A stretch of 64,000 bases of DNA from Segetibacter sp. 3557_3 (GCF_004354985.1 NZ_SMSK01000001.1:744001-808000); one strand, 5' to 3'. Counted from the first letter of the stretch, positions 50,617 to 60,426 are shown. The notes: generated from the sequence alone by a model not told the origin. Program-made: numbers and translations.

Positions 50617-53600
50617 ATGATAGCAGATGTTTTTATAAGGAGACCGATTACGGCAATTGTTATTTCGATTGTGATTGTAGTGGTTGGTCTGCTCGCATTG
50701 TTAGGATTACCAATAAGCCAGTACCCCAACATCACTCCGCCGGTCGTGCAGGTAACGGGTTCATTTACCGGTGCGGATGCACAAACGGTCGAGCAGACCG
50801 TGACCACGCCCATTGAAACCCAGATCAACGGAACGCCCGGCATGGTTCAATTGCAGGGCAATAGCACAAGCGATGGTCGTACAACGGTGAATGTAACCCT
50901 GAACGTAGGTACGGATGTGGACATTGCAGCATTGGACATACAAAACCGGGTAGGCATCGCAACCCCGCAATTACCCGACGACGTAAAGCGGCTGGGACTT
51001 ACCACCCGCAAGCGAAATCCCAGCATCCTGATGCTGGTGGCAATCTATTCGCCCGGCGGCAGCCACAGCGTAACCTTCCTTGATAATTATACCAACATAT
51101 TTGTGAAAGATGCATTGCTGCGCGTAAAAGGCGTAGGCGACATCTTTACGCGGGCTGATGACTTTAGTATGCGTATCTGGCTACAACCCGACCGACTTGC
51201 AGCCCTGGGTATTTCAGCAGGCGAAGTAGTTGCCGCCCTGCAGGAACAAAACTTACAGCTTGCCGCCGGTTCGGTTGGTGCCCCGCCACAAAATTCGGTT
51301 CAGGCATTTGAATATACCGTGTTTACCAATAGCCGGCTCAGCAGCGAAGAGCAATTCAGGAACATCATCGTGCGCAGCCGGCCTGACGATGGTTCTATTG
51401 TTTTCTTACGCGACGTGGCCCGGATACAGCTTGGGAAATTTAGCTACGCCAGCAACTCTTTTGTCGACGGTAAGCGCGCTTCTTATTTACTGTGTTACCA
51501 GGCACCTGGTAGTAATGCCATGGAAACCGCCAAAGGAATCACGGAAACTATGGACAGGCTGAAGCGTTCATTTCCAAAAGATGTGGACTATGTTGTGCCT
51601 TTTGAGTCGGTTTCGGTGGTTGAGGTTTCGATTGATGAAGTAGTAGAAACACTTGTGATTGCACTGGTGCTTGTATTACTCGTGGTGTTCCTGTTTCTGC
51701 AAAGCTGGCGTGCTACGCTAATACCCATCCTGGCAATACCCGTTTCCATTATCGGCACATTTGCTTTTTTTATACCACTCGGTTTTACCATCAACACCCT
51801 GACGTTATTCGGATTTGTACTTGCCATTGGTATTGTAGTCGACGATGCTATTGTAGTAGTGGAAGCGGTTCAACACTACATCGATCACGAAGGCATCTCG
51901 GCAAAGGAGGCGACAATTAAGGCGATGAAGGATATTTCAGGTCCGGTGGTTGCCATTGCGCTGATCCTCGCAGCAGTGTTCGTGCCGGTTGGATTTATAC
52001 CGGGTATCGTGGGTAGGCTTTACCAGCAATTCGCCATTACGATCGCCATATCAGTGCTCATCTCGGCTTTCGTAGCATTGTCATTAACCCCTGCGTTGTG
52101 CTCGATGTTTCTTAAGCCTATGAAGCTCACCAGGGAGTCCCGCGGACTTAACCGGTTCTTTTTCCGGTTCAACGAATGGTTTGCCCGCACTACTGCGAGC
52201 TACACGAACGGGGTACAAAAAGCGATAAAAGGAAGCCGTTATGTGGTGATCATCCTGTTGTGCATATTTGTTGGAACGTTTTTCATGTTCAAAGCAAAAC
52301 CAACCGGCTTTATCCCAACCGAAGACGAAGGAAGGCTGTTTGTAACTTACGAATTACCTGAGGCATCATCAACCACCCGAAGTCTTGAGGTGCTCGACAC
52401 CATCATGAGCATTCTTAAACGAACACCGGGTGTTGGTCACTTTGCCGGTCTCGGTGGTTTAAACGTGGTAACCTTCTCATCAAAATCAAACGGCGGAACA
52501 GTGTTTACCCAATTGAAACCGTGGTCGGAGCGCAAAGATGTGAAGCTGCAGCTCGACTCGATGATTGCTACCCTGCAGAAGAGTTTTGCTACCATCAGGG
52601 AGGCTAATGTTGTTGTTATTAGTCCGCCGGCCATCCCGGGGTTGGGACAAACAGGTGGCTTTAGTTTTCAGCTGGAACAGCAGGAAAGTACCGACGACAT
52701 CAAGAGCTTTGAACGGGTGGTGCAAACATTTGTGGCCGAGATCAATAAACGACCTGAGATCACCCGTGCATTTACCTTTTTTACTGCAAAAACCCCGGGT
52801 TACCAGGTAGAGGTAGATCGCGAAAAGTGTAAAAAGCTGGGTGTATCCATTGCTGATGTGTACTCGACTATGCAAACTTTTTTAGGCAGCCGATATGTAA
52901 ATGACTTCACGATGTATGGCAGGAACTTCAGGGTGGTTGCCCAGGCAGATACCATGTACCGCAATGACATTAAAAACCTGGAACAATATTATGTTCGCAA
53001 CCAGGCTGGCCAGATGCTTCCGTTGAGTACTCTTGTGTCGCATAAGGTTATAGAAAATGCACCGTTGATTTCGCACTACAACCTCTTCAGGGCCGCTGAA
53101 ATTAATGGCGGACCTGCGCCAGGTTATAGCAGTGGGGACGCGATACGTGCATTGCAGGAAGTAGCTGCGCAGGTTTTACCGGCTGGTTACGGCTACGAGT
53201 TTGCAGGACTTAGCCGTGAAGAGATCAGCGCAGGTAATACTTCTACCTATGTTTTTGCGCTTTCGATATTATTCGTGTTCCTGTTCCTTGCTGCCCTATA
53301 CGAAAGCTGGTCAGTACCGTTTTCGGTTTTGCTGGCTGTGCCGATTGGCGCATTCGGAGCTATCCTTACGCTGATACTAATTCCAAGGCTGAATAATAAC
53401 ATTTACGCACAAATTGGGTTGATCACGCTGATTGGGCTGGCGGCTAAAAACGCCATTCTTATTGTTGAATTTGCAAAGGAGCGGGTCGACGGCGGAGTTC
53501 CGATTGTAGAGGCCACCCTGACTGCTGTAAAGATCAGGTTGAGACCAATTCTGATGACCTCCCTGGCGTTTATCCTGGGAGTTTTGCCACTTGCATTTGC

Positions 53601-53796
53601 ATCGGGCGCAGGAGCAGTTGCGCGTGCTACAATCGGCTGGACAGTACTGGGCGGTATGCTTGCTGCAACACTGCTCGCTATCTTTATTGTGCCGGTGCTC
53701 TTTGTACTGATATCTAAAGTTGCTTATAGCAAAAAACAACTTGCGGCCCTTGAAGAAGAAGGCAGGTTGCATCCCCGACACTTTCCCGAAGGATGA
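50617..53796 (+). CDS. RND-family (HAE1-type) multidrug efflux pump
   Basis: The protein (about 1,059 residues) has the RND pattern of 12 membrane helices and two large periplasmic loops. It begins MIADVFIRRPITAIVISIVI, and helix 4 contains LFGFVLAIGIVVDDAIVVVE with the proton-relay Asp pair. Later landmarks are GFIPTEDEGRL and LITLIGLAAKNAILIVEFA. This matches AcrB/MexB-type pumps that export drugs, detergents and other hydrophobic molecules by proton antiport. I chose ATG 50617; the frame extends 13 codons upstream. Confidence 0.96.
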   Translation: MIADVFIRRPITAIVISIVIVVVGLLALLGLPISQYPNITPPVVQVTGSFTGADAQTVEQTVTTPIETQINGTPGMVQLQGNSTSDGRTTVNVTLNVGTDVDIAALDIQNRVGIATPQLPDDVKRLGLTTRKRNPSILMLVAIYSPGGSHSVTFLDNYTNIFVKDALLRVKGVGDIFTRADDFSMRIWLQPDRLAALGISAGEVVAALQEQNLQLAAGSVGAPPQNSVQAFEYTVFTNSRLSSEEQFRNIIVRSRPDDGSIVFLRDVARIQLGKFSYASNSFVDGKRASYLLCYQAPGSNAMETAKGITETMDRLKRSFPKDVDYVVPFESVSVVEVSIDEVVETLVIALVLVLLVVFLFLQSWRATLIPILAIPVSIIGTFAFFIPLGFTINTLTLFGFVLAIGIVVDDAIVVVEAVQHYIDHEGISAKEATIKAMKDISGPVVAIALILAAVFVPVGFIPGIVGRLYQQFAITIAISVLISAFVALSLTPALCSMFLKPMKLTRESRGLNRFFFRFNEWFARTTASYTNGVQKAIKGSRYVVIILLCIFVGTFFMFKAKPTGFIPTEDEGRLFVTYELPEASSTTRSLEVLDTIMSILKRTPGVGHFAGLGGLNVVTFSSKSNGGTVFTQLKPWSERKDVKLQLDSMIATLQKSFATIREANVVVISPPAIPGLGQTGGFSFQLEQQESTDDIKSFERVVQTFVAEINKRPEITRAFTFFTAKTPGYQVEVDREKCKKLGVSIADVYSTMQTFLGSRYVNDFTMYGRNFRVVAQADTMYRNDIKNLEQYYVRNQAGQMLPLSTLVSHKVIENAPLISHYNLFRAAEINGGPAPGYSSGDAIRALQEVAAQVLPAGYGYEFAGLSREEISAGNTSTYVFALSILFVFLFLAALYESWSVPFSVLLAVPIGAFGAILTLILIPRLNNNIYAQIGLITLIGLAAKNAILIVEFAKERVDGGVPIVEATLTAVKIRLRPILMTSLAFILGVLPLAFASGAGAVARATIGWTVLGGMLAATLLAIFIVPVLFVLISKVAYSKKQLAALEEEGRLHPRHFPEG

Positions 53797-53831
53797 CCGG
53801 TTGCTAAGAACAATACCTAAAAAACGTCGAC

Positions 53832-54527
53832 ATGACTGAACAGCCACAAAAACTCAGGATCATTTTAACGGGAGCTACCGGGATGGTTGGCGAAGGAGTA
53901 CTACACGAATGCCTGCAGCACAGTGATGTAGCTTCGGTGCTGGTGGTAGGAAGGCGATCGTGTGGTGTACGCCATGTTAAGCTGAAGGAAGTGGTGCACA
54001 AAGACTTCTTTGACCTGGCGTCAATCAGGGATGAACTGCAAGGTTATAACAGCTGTCTTTTTTGTCTCGGCGTATCCTCAATAGGGATGAAAGAACCTGA
54101 ATTCCACAGGTTAACTTATGAACTTACCTTGAATTTCGCGAAAGCTGTTGCCTCGGTGAATAACAATATGACCTTTTGTTACATTTCCGGCGCCGGAACC
54201 GATAGTACGGAAAAGGGTAAACGCATGTGGGCGAGGGTAAAAGGGAAGACGGAGAATGATTTACTTAAGTTAGCCTTTAAGCAAGTATACAATTTCAGGC
54301 CTGGAATTATCACCCCGACTCCGGGACTAAAAAACACCCTTGCCATGTACAAATACCTGGGTTGGCTGATCCCGGTTATACGGTTGATTGCACCAAAGTA
54401 TGTGCTCAGCTTAAAACAACTTGGCCATGCGATGATCAATGTATGTTCGGCCACATACTCTAAACGTGTGCTCGAGGTAAAGGACATTACTGAACTTTCG
54501 AAGGCGAAGCACGAGTTTACCCCATAA
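53832..54527 (+). CDS. NAD(P)-binding Rossmann-fold protein
   Basis: The 231-residue protein has the nucleotide-binding motif ILTGATGMVGEGVL, a central FCYISGAGTDSTEKG, and MWARVKGKTENDLL, in place of the YxxxK of classical short-chain dehydrogenases. It resembles epimerase/atypical SDR proteins (NmrA/YcfA-like) that may bind cofactor without catalysis. Function is unknown. The HEAT-repeat gene follows closely. Confidence 0.85.
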   Translation: MTEQPQKLRIILTGATGMVGEGVLHECLQHSDVASVLVVGRRSCGVRHVKLKEVVHKDFFDLASIRDELQGYNSCLFCLGVSSIGMKEPEFHRLTYELTLNFAKAVASVNNNMTFCYISGAGTDSTEKGKRMWARVKGKTENDLLKLAFKQVYNFRPGIITPTPGLKNTLAMYKYLGWLIPVIRLIAPKYVLSLKQLGHAMINVCSATYSKRVLEVKDITELSKAKHEFTP

Positions 54528-54609
54528 TCAATGTGCATGAGCACGACCCGTAAACCGTCTAAACCACTTCGCGATAAGCTATTACGACCTTGATAAAAAA
54601 GAACGGGCC

Positions 54610-55332
54610 TTGTTCGCTGAAAACATTTACCAGGAACTGGTGAATGCAGTAAGAGATTTTAACTTAGACCCTATCCTACCCTGGTTTAATAACGACGATA
54701 CTTACACCCGGAAAGCCGCATACCTGGCAGCTGGCAAATCATACAAGAACCATCCTGAATTAAGAACTTCGCTGCTTTCACTACTATATCAGCAGACAAC
54801 CGCTACGGAGTACCAGCTTCGGCAAACGATTGTAAACGCAGCCGGGGAAATTGGGAAAGTGGATTTTGAAGCTGTGGCATCCTTGTTTGATCAATCATTG
54901 TTTGATAAGCATCATAGCGTTAGAAATGCGGTAATTGGTTCCATAAAGAAAATGGCAGAAGTGAACCCTGTTCCGGTATTGAGTTGGGCATCAGGTTACC
55001 TCAACCATTCCAACCCGGAAATCAGGCGCGAGATATGCCATGGTATAGAACTGCGCGGACGAAAACATCCCGCGGATATCTTGCCTATGCTACAGCAGTT
55101 GGAGTTCGATGGATCAAAAAGAGTGCGTTCTACCCTTGTGCATGTGCTTGGGCAAATCGCTTACAAAAAAGGTTGCCTTGAAGTTGTAATCCGGAACTTA
55201 AATAGCTGGAACAATAAACCGCTTGTCGCCGATGCTGCAAAGGAGATTGTATCTGTTCATCACCGTTACCAACCATTTGCTTTTTTAAAGCCGCAAGATG
55301 CGGCTGCATATATAACGGCTCACCTAAAATAA
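54610..55332 (+). CDS. HEAT-repeat protein, probable 5' frameshift
   Basis: The 240-residue frame is made of about six HEAT-type helical repeats (TRKAAYLAAGKSYKNHPELR, VRNAVIGSIKKMAEVNPVPV, VRSTLVHVLGQIAYKKG) and may belong to the DNA-alkylation-repeat group. The listed TTG start has no ribosome site. The same frame reads naturally upstream (YYDLDKKERA), while ATG 54537 in another frame reads MSTTRKPSKPLRDKL. Removing one base near 54579 would join them into a gene of about 265 codons from 54537. The sequence itself shows the break; whether it is real is uncertain. Confidence 0.75.
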   Translation: MFAENIYQELVNAVRDFNLDPILPWFNNDDTYTRKAAYLAAGKSYKNHPELRTSLLSLLYQQTTATEYQLRQTIVNAAGEIGKVDFEAVASLFDQSLFDKHHSVRNAVIGSIKKMAEVNPVPVLSWASGYLNHSNPEIRREICHGIELRGRKHPADILPMLQQLEFDGSKRVRSTLVHVLGQIAYKKGCLEVVIRNLNSWNNKPLVADAAKEIVSVHHRYQPFAFLKPQDAAAYITAHLK

Positions 55333-55503
55333 TTTGGAGAACAATAGTGCTTTAGCTGGGTCAGCCGTTGGTAAGGAGAACGGCCTACCTGAGCACTAAT
55401 GAATTCGGGGCACGCAAACATAAAATACAAAGCACCGGTAGTACAGACGATTTGCGCATTTTTCAAATCTGTACCACCAGTGCTTATACCTATGCGGTTG
55501 TTA

Positions 55504-56100
55504 TTACTGGATCAGCTTGCCAATTTTCTCGAGTGGAATACTGTTGGCCATAGCAACAATTTCAGACTCCGAAGTATTATTGACATTAACGGTTACCAGC
55601 GCATTACTGTAAGGTATTTCTAAGCGGTAATCTGACTTGCCGTTTTCACCTTCTTCGCGGGTAAGCCTGCCCTTATATCCCTGAACTTTTATCACCTTAC
55701 TATTGCCGTTGCTTCCCAGTCCTGCCAGCAAAGGCGACGTTAGAAACGTATTTAGCGTTGATATTAGCGGTGAATTGTTGATGATCTCCACTTTGGCGGT
55801 TTTATCGCCTTTACCATAACTCCGATGTATGGTGGCGCCTATGAAACCAACATTGCCGGTAACGTTGTCATCAGCCGTGTTTTGCTCCAAAACATCCATT
55901 TTTGGGGGTAGCAATTTTAGAACTTCTTTTCCAATGGTAACGTCGAGCTCCTGCAACATTTGTTGTAAGGCAAAATGCGTGTCTTCGAGTTTACCCGCGG
56001 CATACGAAGTTTTTGCAGTAGCTATCGAAGTTTTAAAATTTTGACTGTATACGCTGGTGATAAGCGTTACAAAAAGAACTGAAAGGAATATGCGTTTCAT
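55504..56100 (-). CDS. Secreted protein, paralogue of the upstream gene
   Basis: The 198-residue protein has a signal peptide (MKRIFLSVLFVTLITSVYSQ). It contains YAAGKLEDTHFALQQMLQEL, VLEQNTADDNVTGNVGFIGA and GDKTAKVEIINNSPL, which parallel GSLSEARYSIQQALL, SGLERDTLDDKVASAQWGW and GDKQLTITVGNNS in the gene at 56124. The family is not recognised. The two are 23 bases apart and probably one operon. Confidence 0.75.
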   Translation of the reverse strand: MKRIFLSVLFVTLITSVYSQNFKTSIATAKTSYAAGKLEDTHFALQQMLQELDVTIGKEVLKLLPPKMDVLEQNTADDNVTGNVGFIGATIHRSYGKGDKTAKVEIINNSPLISTLNTFLTSPLLAGLGSNGNSKVIKVQGYKGRLTREEGENGKSDYRLEIPYSNALVTVNVNNTSESEIVAMANSIPLEKIGKLIQ

Positions 56101-56123
56101 AACTAGTAATAAGTAGTTGAGGT

Positions 56124-56918
56124 TTATTTTTCGCCGAGCATTTTTTTAATGCCGTCAATATCAAATGTGTTTACTGCCGTGAGCATTTCCTGCTCGGTGG
56201 CGAAGTTGATCCCTTCCCAGGTAATCAGGCCGGATTGGCCAAGCTGCACAAGTACGGCATAACCTTCGTCCTTATCGTACTTTATAACAGCATTGTTCCC
56301 CTTGACTTTTATCTGCTTATAATTTTGTGTTTCCCCATTCGATTGGGTGTAGGCAGTATTAAATACAACACCCATCATTCCCGAGTAGATGGAGTTATTA
56401 CCCACGGTGATGGTGAGTTGTTTGTCCCCTTTTTTATAAACTCTTTGGATCGTCAGGTTGCTCCAACCCCACTGTGCACTTGCAACCTTGTCATCAAGTG
56501 TGTCCCGTTCAAGCCCGCTAACGGTGGTGGGAAAAGACTTGAGAATGGCACGACCGATTTGTAGTTCAACGCCGAGTAATGCCTGTTGTATGGAATAGCG
56601 TGCTTCACTAAGGCTGCCTGCCTGGTGTGCCTTATCGGCATCGTTGATCTGTTGTACTACATCCGGAGGGGTTGAATTGGTTAAACCCGCACCACCTTTA
56701 TTGGATGGCTTACCGCTACTGCCACTGCTACTGCCTGTTGATGAGTTGCTTTGGGAATTGTCGATGCCAACCGCATTTTCCACCTTTTTCTCAAGGAGTT
56801 TATCGGTCACACTGGATGCTTTGTCTTTAAGTTTTTTAAGGAAGCCCTGCGCGCTAACCGGCGCCTGGATAAACAGCATTGTAGCCAGTAAAACTGGTGC
56901 AATGGTTACTTTTCTCAT
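56124..56918 (-). CDS. Secreted protein with Ser/Gly linker, unknown function
   Basis: The 264-residue protein has a signal peptide (MRKVTIAPVLLATMLFIQAPVSAQ) and a charged stretch FLKKLKDKASSVTDKLLEKK. A low-complexity Ser/Gly/Lys linker (about 55-78) leads to a folded domain of about 180 residues shared with the downstream paralogue. The family is not recognised. It is the promoter-proximal gene of the pair. Confidence 0.75.
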   Translation of the reverse strand: MRKVTIAPVLLATMLFIQAPVSAQGFLKKLKDKASSVTDKLLEKKVENAVGIDNSQSNSSTGSSSGSSGKPSNKGGAGLTNSTPPDVVQQINDADKAHQAGSLSEARYSIQQALLGVELQIGRAILKSFPTTVSGLERDTLDDKVASAQWGWSNLTIQRVYKKGDKQLTITVGNNSIYSGMMGVVFNTAYTQSNGETQNYKQIKVKGNNAVIKYDKDEGYAVLVQLGQSGLITWEGINFATEQEMLTAVNTFDIDGIKKMLGEK

Positions 56919-57617
56919 TGGTTTAGGTTTAATTGGAAACGAATATAATTACCAAGAATCACGGATGCAATAGCTCCTGTATGAATTGCCATTTGCACGT
57001 ACTGGTTTGCGGAGAATAATGGAAGAATAGAAAATCGACCGGGGATGACGAGAAAGTAATTCGTTTTAAGGCACTTGCGGTCACCAGGCAAACCGGATAG
57101 CTTCGACCCGGTACAATCCCAAACTTTTTGCCCGGCAGCACCAGCGCAAGATGTATAAACCACCCTTCGGTTTGAACTTAGGTTAGCGCGAACTGGAGAA
57201 AGCAGTCACAAAACGAGGAGCAACAACCCATTGAAATAGTCCGGTTCCTTTGCCAACGTTTCTCAGTGCTGCCTTTTCGCAGTGATACGGCTTTTTAAAA
57301 ATAAAAACATTTGTCCGCAAAGTCAATATGCAGCGCCTAGACAGGATTCTACCGTACCGCATTGTTGTTTGCTACACCCCATCGTCGTAGCCAGATCCGA
57401 CCGGCAGGTTACCGTTCGAAGCCTCCCCAGTTTGGTTGTTACCCCGATGATAAACGCTTTACCGGGAAAACTGAAGCCATAGCAATGAACAAACTGTCAA
57501 ACTGAGCGTAGCAACGATGCTGCTACGAAAAGATTGGCTGGTCACCAAAAAGAAACCCAACCGGGTTGGGCGTGTTTGGCGATGGCAGGAAAATTGAATA
57601 TTAACGGTAAAAATAAA
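56919..57617. other. Gene-free stretch with a repeat remnant
   Basis: About 700 bases. Open frames here look like chance. Copy G of the dispersed repeat (57501-57520) and an associated tail (about 57536-57572) lie within it. Confidence 0.55.
57501..57520 (-). repeat. Dispersed repeat, copy G (partial)
   Basis: ACTGAGCGTAGCAACGATGC reads on the minus strand as GCATCGTTGCTACGCTCAGT, similar to the joined flanks of copies C and E. It is followed by a palindrome (CCCAACCGGGTTGGG, 57557-57571) similar to the end of copy H. Confidence 0.5.
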
Positions 57618-57818
57618 ATGATGAAAAAGACAGCTTTAGTATTGGGTATCGCTTGTTGTTTTATGGCCTGCACAGATGGCAAAGTGGATAAGCAAAAGTT
57701 GGATGCTGCGGGCGATAAGGTTCAAAAAGGGGTTGAAAGAGCAGCGGATACAATTGCTAAAAAAGCTGGTCAGTTAAAAGACAGTATAGTAAGAGACCGC
57801 GACGACACGATCAGGTAA
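57618..57818 (+). CDS. Small lipoprotein (66 residues)
   Basis: The signal MMKKTALVLGIACCFMACTDGK contains a lipobox ending FMAC, with Cys18 lipidated. The mature part is a charged amphipathic helix (KLDAAGDKVQKGVERAADTI) of the kind seen in small Bacteroidota lipoproteins. The family is not named. The start could be 57618 or the next ATG, 57621. Confidence 0.7.
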   Translation: MMKKTALVLGIACCFMACTDGKVDKQKLDAAGDKVQKGVERAADTIAKKAGQLKDSIVRDRDDTIR

Positions 57819-57821
57819 TTA

Positions 57822-59273
57822 TTAATCGCGGTAGTTGAGTGCTGGTTTACGATCGCCTAGCAATGCACTGTATTTGTAATTGCCAAGGGCTGACTTAAAT
57901 TCTTTTTGGGCCTGTTCTATTGTGCCGGGATTGGTATAGAGGTCGATGGCCGTAAGTGCCATTGTTTTGGCGGCAACAACAAGTCCTTTAATACCGATTT
58001 CGGTACCACCGCAGGCAACCGCCTGCCAGCTGTGTGCAGGGGTACCCGGTACCCAGGTAGCTGAACGAAGACCTACCGTTGGAACAGCATAACTTACATC
58101 GCCCACATCGGTGCTTCCGCCACCAGCATCGGCTTCGATTTTTAATTTTTTAACCACCCCTGCGCTGTCGATAGCGTTTGCAGGAAAACCAAAGGTTGCC
58201 TGCAATTTTTTTGCAAAATCAACTTCTTCAGCACTGTAGCTAACCCCGCCGACCCGTTCGAAGTTTTGCTGCATTACACCGGCCAATGTTTTGTTCAACA
58301 AGAGGTCATGTGTTCCACCAATGAGTTCGTATGCAACGGTAGTTTCAGTGCCGGTAGCTGCACCATTTGCTGCTTTTACCACCCGGTCGAAAACAGCTTT
58401 CACAACGTCTCTTTTCGGGTGGCGAACATAATAGTATACTTCGGCAAAATCGGGTATTACGTTTGGCGCCTTACCACCCTGGGTGATGACATAGTGTATG
58501 CGGGTTTCCTGCGGAACGTGTTCGCGCATCATGTTAACCATATGGTCCATGGCCTCCACACCATCCAATGCACTACGCCCCCGCTCGGGCGACGCGGCTG
58601 CGTGGGCTGAGATGCCACTAAACCGGAACTTGGCCGAAATATTGGCAAGCGCACTGGTCATGGTAACCCCGTTTTCGTTGCCAGGGTGCCAGTGAATAAC
58701 TGCATCTACGTCGTTAAACAATCCTGCACGCACCATGTACACTTTTCCGCTGCCGCCTTCTTCAGCCGGTGTGCCATAAACCTTTATTGTACCGGAAAGC
58801 TTCTTTTGTTCGATGAGGTTTTTAAGTTCGACACCTGCTGCCACACTTGCGGTGCCAAACAAATGGTGGCCGCACGCATGACCTGCCTGCTTACCGGCGA
58901 TCGGTTTTTTTTCAGGAACAGCTTCCTGTGATAAACCGGGCAGTGCATCAAATTCGGCAAGGATGCCGATGACCGGCTTGCCCGATCCGTAGGTAGCTAC
59001 AAAGGCGGTGGGGATGCCGGCAACCCCTGCTTCTACTTTAAACCCATTTTGTTGTAATGTTTGCTGGTGTAGTGCCGAACTCTTTGTTTCCTTGTAGCCC
59101 ACTTCTGCAAAGTCCCAGATGGCAAGCGCCGTTGTTTTGTAGTCGGCATATTTCGCCTGAATGGACGAAAGCGCCTGTTGTTTCAACGCATCGCTTTTGG
59201 TTCCGCGGCCGGTTTGCGCAACGACAATATTCAGTACAAAAAAGGACAGGAAACTTAAAACTCCAGTTTTCAT
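57822..59273 (-). CDS. Exported M20-family amidohydrolase (AbgB-like)
   Basis: The 483-residue protein has a signal peptide (MKTGVLSFLSFFVLNIVVAQ) and the M20D motifs: HACGHHLFG (metal ligands) and GTPAEEGGSGK (Glu-Glu). AHAAASPERGRSALDGV lies in the dimerisation domain. A later segment holds a GGGSTDVGDVSYAVPTVGLR stretch. It resembles AbgB (aminobenzoyl-glutamate hydrolase subunit B) and related acyl-amino-acid or peptide hydrolases. The substrate cannot be inferred. Confidence 0.93.
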   Translation of the reverse strand: MKTGVLSFLSFFVLNIVVAQTGRGTKSDALKQQALSSIQAKYADYKTTALAIWDFAEVGYKETKSSALHQQTLQQNGFKVEAGVAGIPTAFVATYGSGKPVIGILAEFDALPGLSQEAVPEKKPIAGKQAGHACGHHLFGTASVAAGVELKNLIEQKKLSGTIKVYGTPAEEGGSGKVYMVRAGLFNDVDAVIHWHPGNENGVTMTSALANISAKFRFSGISAHAAASPERGRSALDGVEAMDHMVNMMREHVPQETRIHYVITQGGKAPNVIPDFAEVYYYVRHPKRDVVKAVFDRVVKAANGAATGTETTVAYELIGGTHDLLLNKTLAGVMQQNFERVGGVSYSAEEVDFAKKLQATFGFPANAIDSAGVVKKLKIEADAGGGSTDVGDVSYAVPTVGLRSATWVPGTPAHSWQAVACGGTEIGIKGLVVAAKTMALTAIDLYTNPGTIEQAQKEFKSALGNYKYSALLGDRKPALNYRD

Positions 59274-59394
59274 GTTAACCAATTTGGCATAAAATAATGG
59301 ATAGGTGTAACTATGACATCGTAATCAATCACTTGGCGATTGAATGCCATGCCGGTAGCATTTACAAAGGCAAACCTGCAAACGAAAAAAACGG

Positions 59395-60426
59395 TTACTG
59401 GTATTGGATATACATTGGTTGCGGGGTAAACCTGATCAGTTCTTCTGGCGAGTACAACTGCTCCTGCCCGGTTTTAGTATCGTTTTTATAAAACAACTTG
59501 AACCCCGCGAACATTACCGGCTCGCGGTAGATGTAGCGCAGCCAGGTTGAGCGTTTAAGGGTTTTGTTGCCCCAGCCATCCATATCCATTACCACCTGCA
59601 CCTCGGGTGTTTTCTTGATCTTGTTATAGCCTGTAACCATACCCTGGGTAAACCGATGAACTACCAGGATTTTCGGGGGTAGGTTGTGTTTTCTTACCAG
59701 GCCCGCGAGATAGTCGATGGTTGCATTAATATCCTGCTCACTAAATGTTCCGATACGGCTTCCGGGACGCCCACCACCTTTCATCGAAAACTCAGGGTCG
59801 ATACCAAAGTGCACCTGTGGCATCTGCAGGTACTTTTCAAATTGGGGCACCTCGGTTTGTACATTGCTCAGGCCTACCTGTATGTCAATAAAAACCAGTG
59901 CGTCTATTTCTTTAGCCCAGTTTACAATCGTATCAATCTGGTGAAAAGGCATTCGTAAACGGTGTTTGCCATCTTTGCCTGGTGATCCCTGCGCGGTTAC
60001 CGCAATATAATGCAGTGCCGGGATGACCGGTATGGAAGTGTCGGCGCGTTGCCATTTAGCCACTTCGCCTTTGAGTTTATTCAGCATTTGTGCTTTGGGC
60101 AGTTCACCCAGGATCCCCATCCGTGTGGAAAACAGGTTGCCATAGTAGGCAATAATACGGTTGAAAGGCAGCACTGCCCCGGGTAATGGATACGGAGCCT
60201 TCGGGGGCCACAGACCCGTGGTATCGCCATTACTGATGGTCTTCATGATGCGGTCATATGCAGCCGTATCCAGGGCTGGTTTTGCCGGAACTTCGGCGTT
60301 GGCAACCGGGGTATCTGACTTTTGTACTTCAGCTTTACTGTCGCTCACGACCTGGCTGCCACACGATGTACCGATGAATGCTGCCACAAAAAGCAGTCCT
60401 CCAAAAAACCTACGCCTGTTATTCAT
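59395..60426 (-). CDS. Lipoprotein with an uncharacterised TIM-barrel-like domain
   Basis: From ATG 60426 the 343-residue product starts MNNRRRFFGGLLFVAAFIGT ending in SC, a lipoprotein signal. The rest has alternating strands and helices (FNRIIAYYGNLFSTRMGIL, IPALHYIAVTAQG, EIDALVFIDIQVGLSN, VVHRFTQGMVTGYNK, VQVVMDMDGWGNK), which suggests a TIM barrel. No family name is given. The frame stays open 107 codons further upstream (to 60747), but that extension has no start-like or conserved feature. Confidence 0.8.
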   Translation of the reverse strand: MNNRRRFFGGLLFVAAFIGTSCGSQVVSDSKAEVQKSDTPVANAEVPAKPALDTAAYDRIMKTISNGDTTGLWPPKAPYPLPGAVLPFNRIIAYYGNLFSTRMGILGELPKAQMLNKLKGEVAKWQRADTSIPVIPALHYIAVTAQGSPGKDGKHRLRMPFHQIDTIVNWAKEIDALVFIDIQVGLSNVQTEVPQFEKYLQMPQVHFGIDPEFSMKGGGRPGSRIGTFSEQDINATIDYLAGLVRKHNLPPKILVVHRFTQGMVTGYNKIKKTPEVQVVMDMDGWGNKTLKRSTWLRYIYREPVMFAGFKLFYKNDTKTGQEQLYSPEELIRFTPQPMYIQYQ

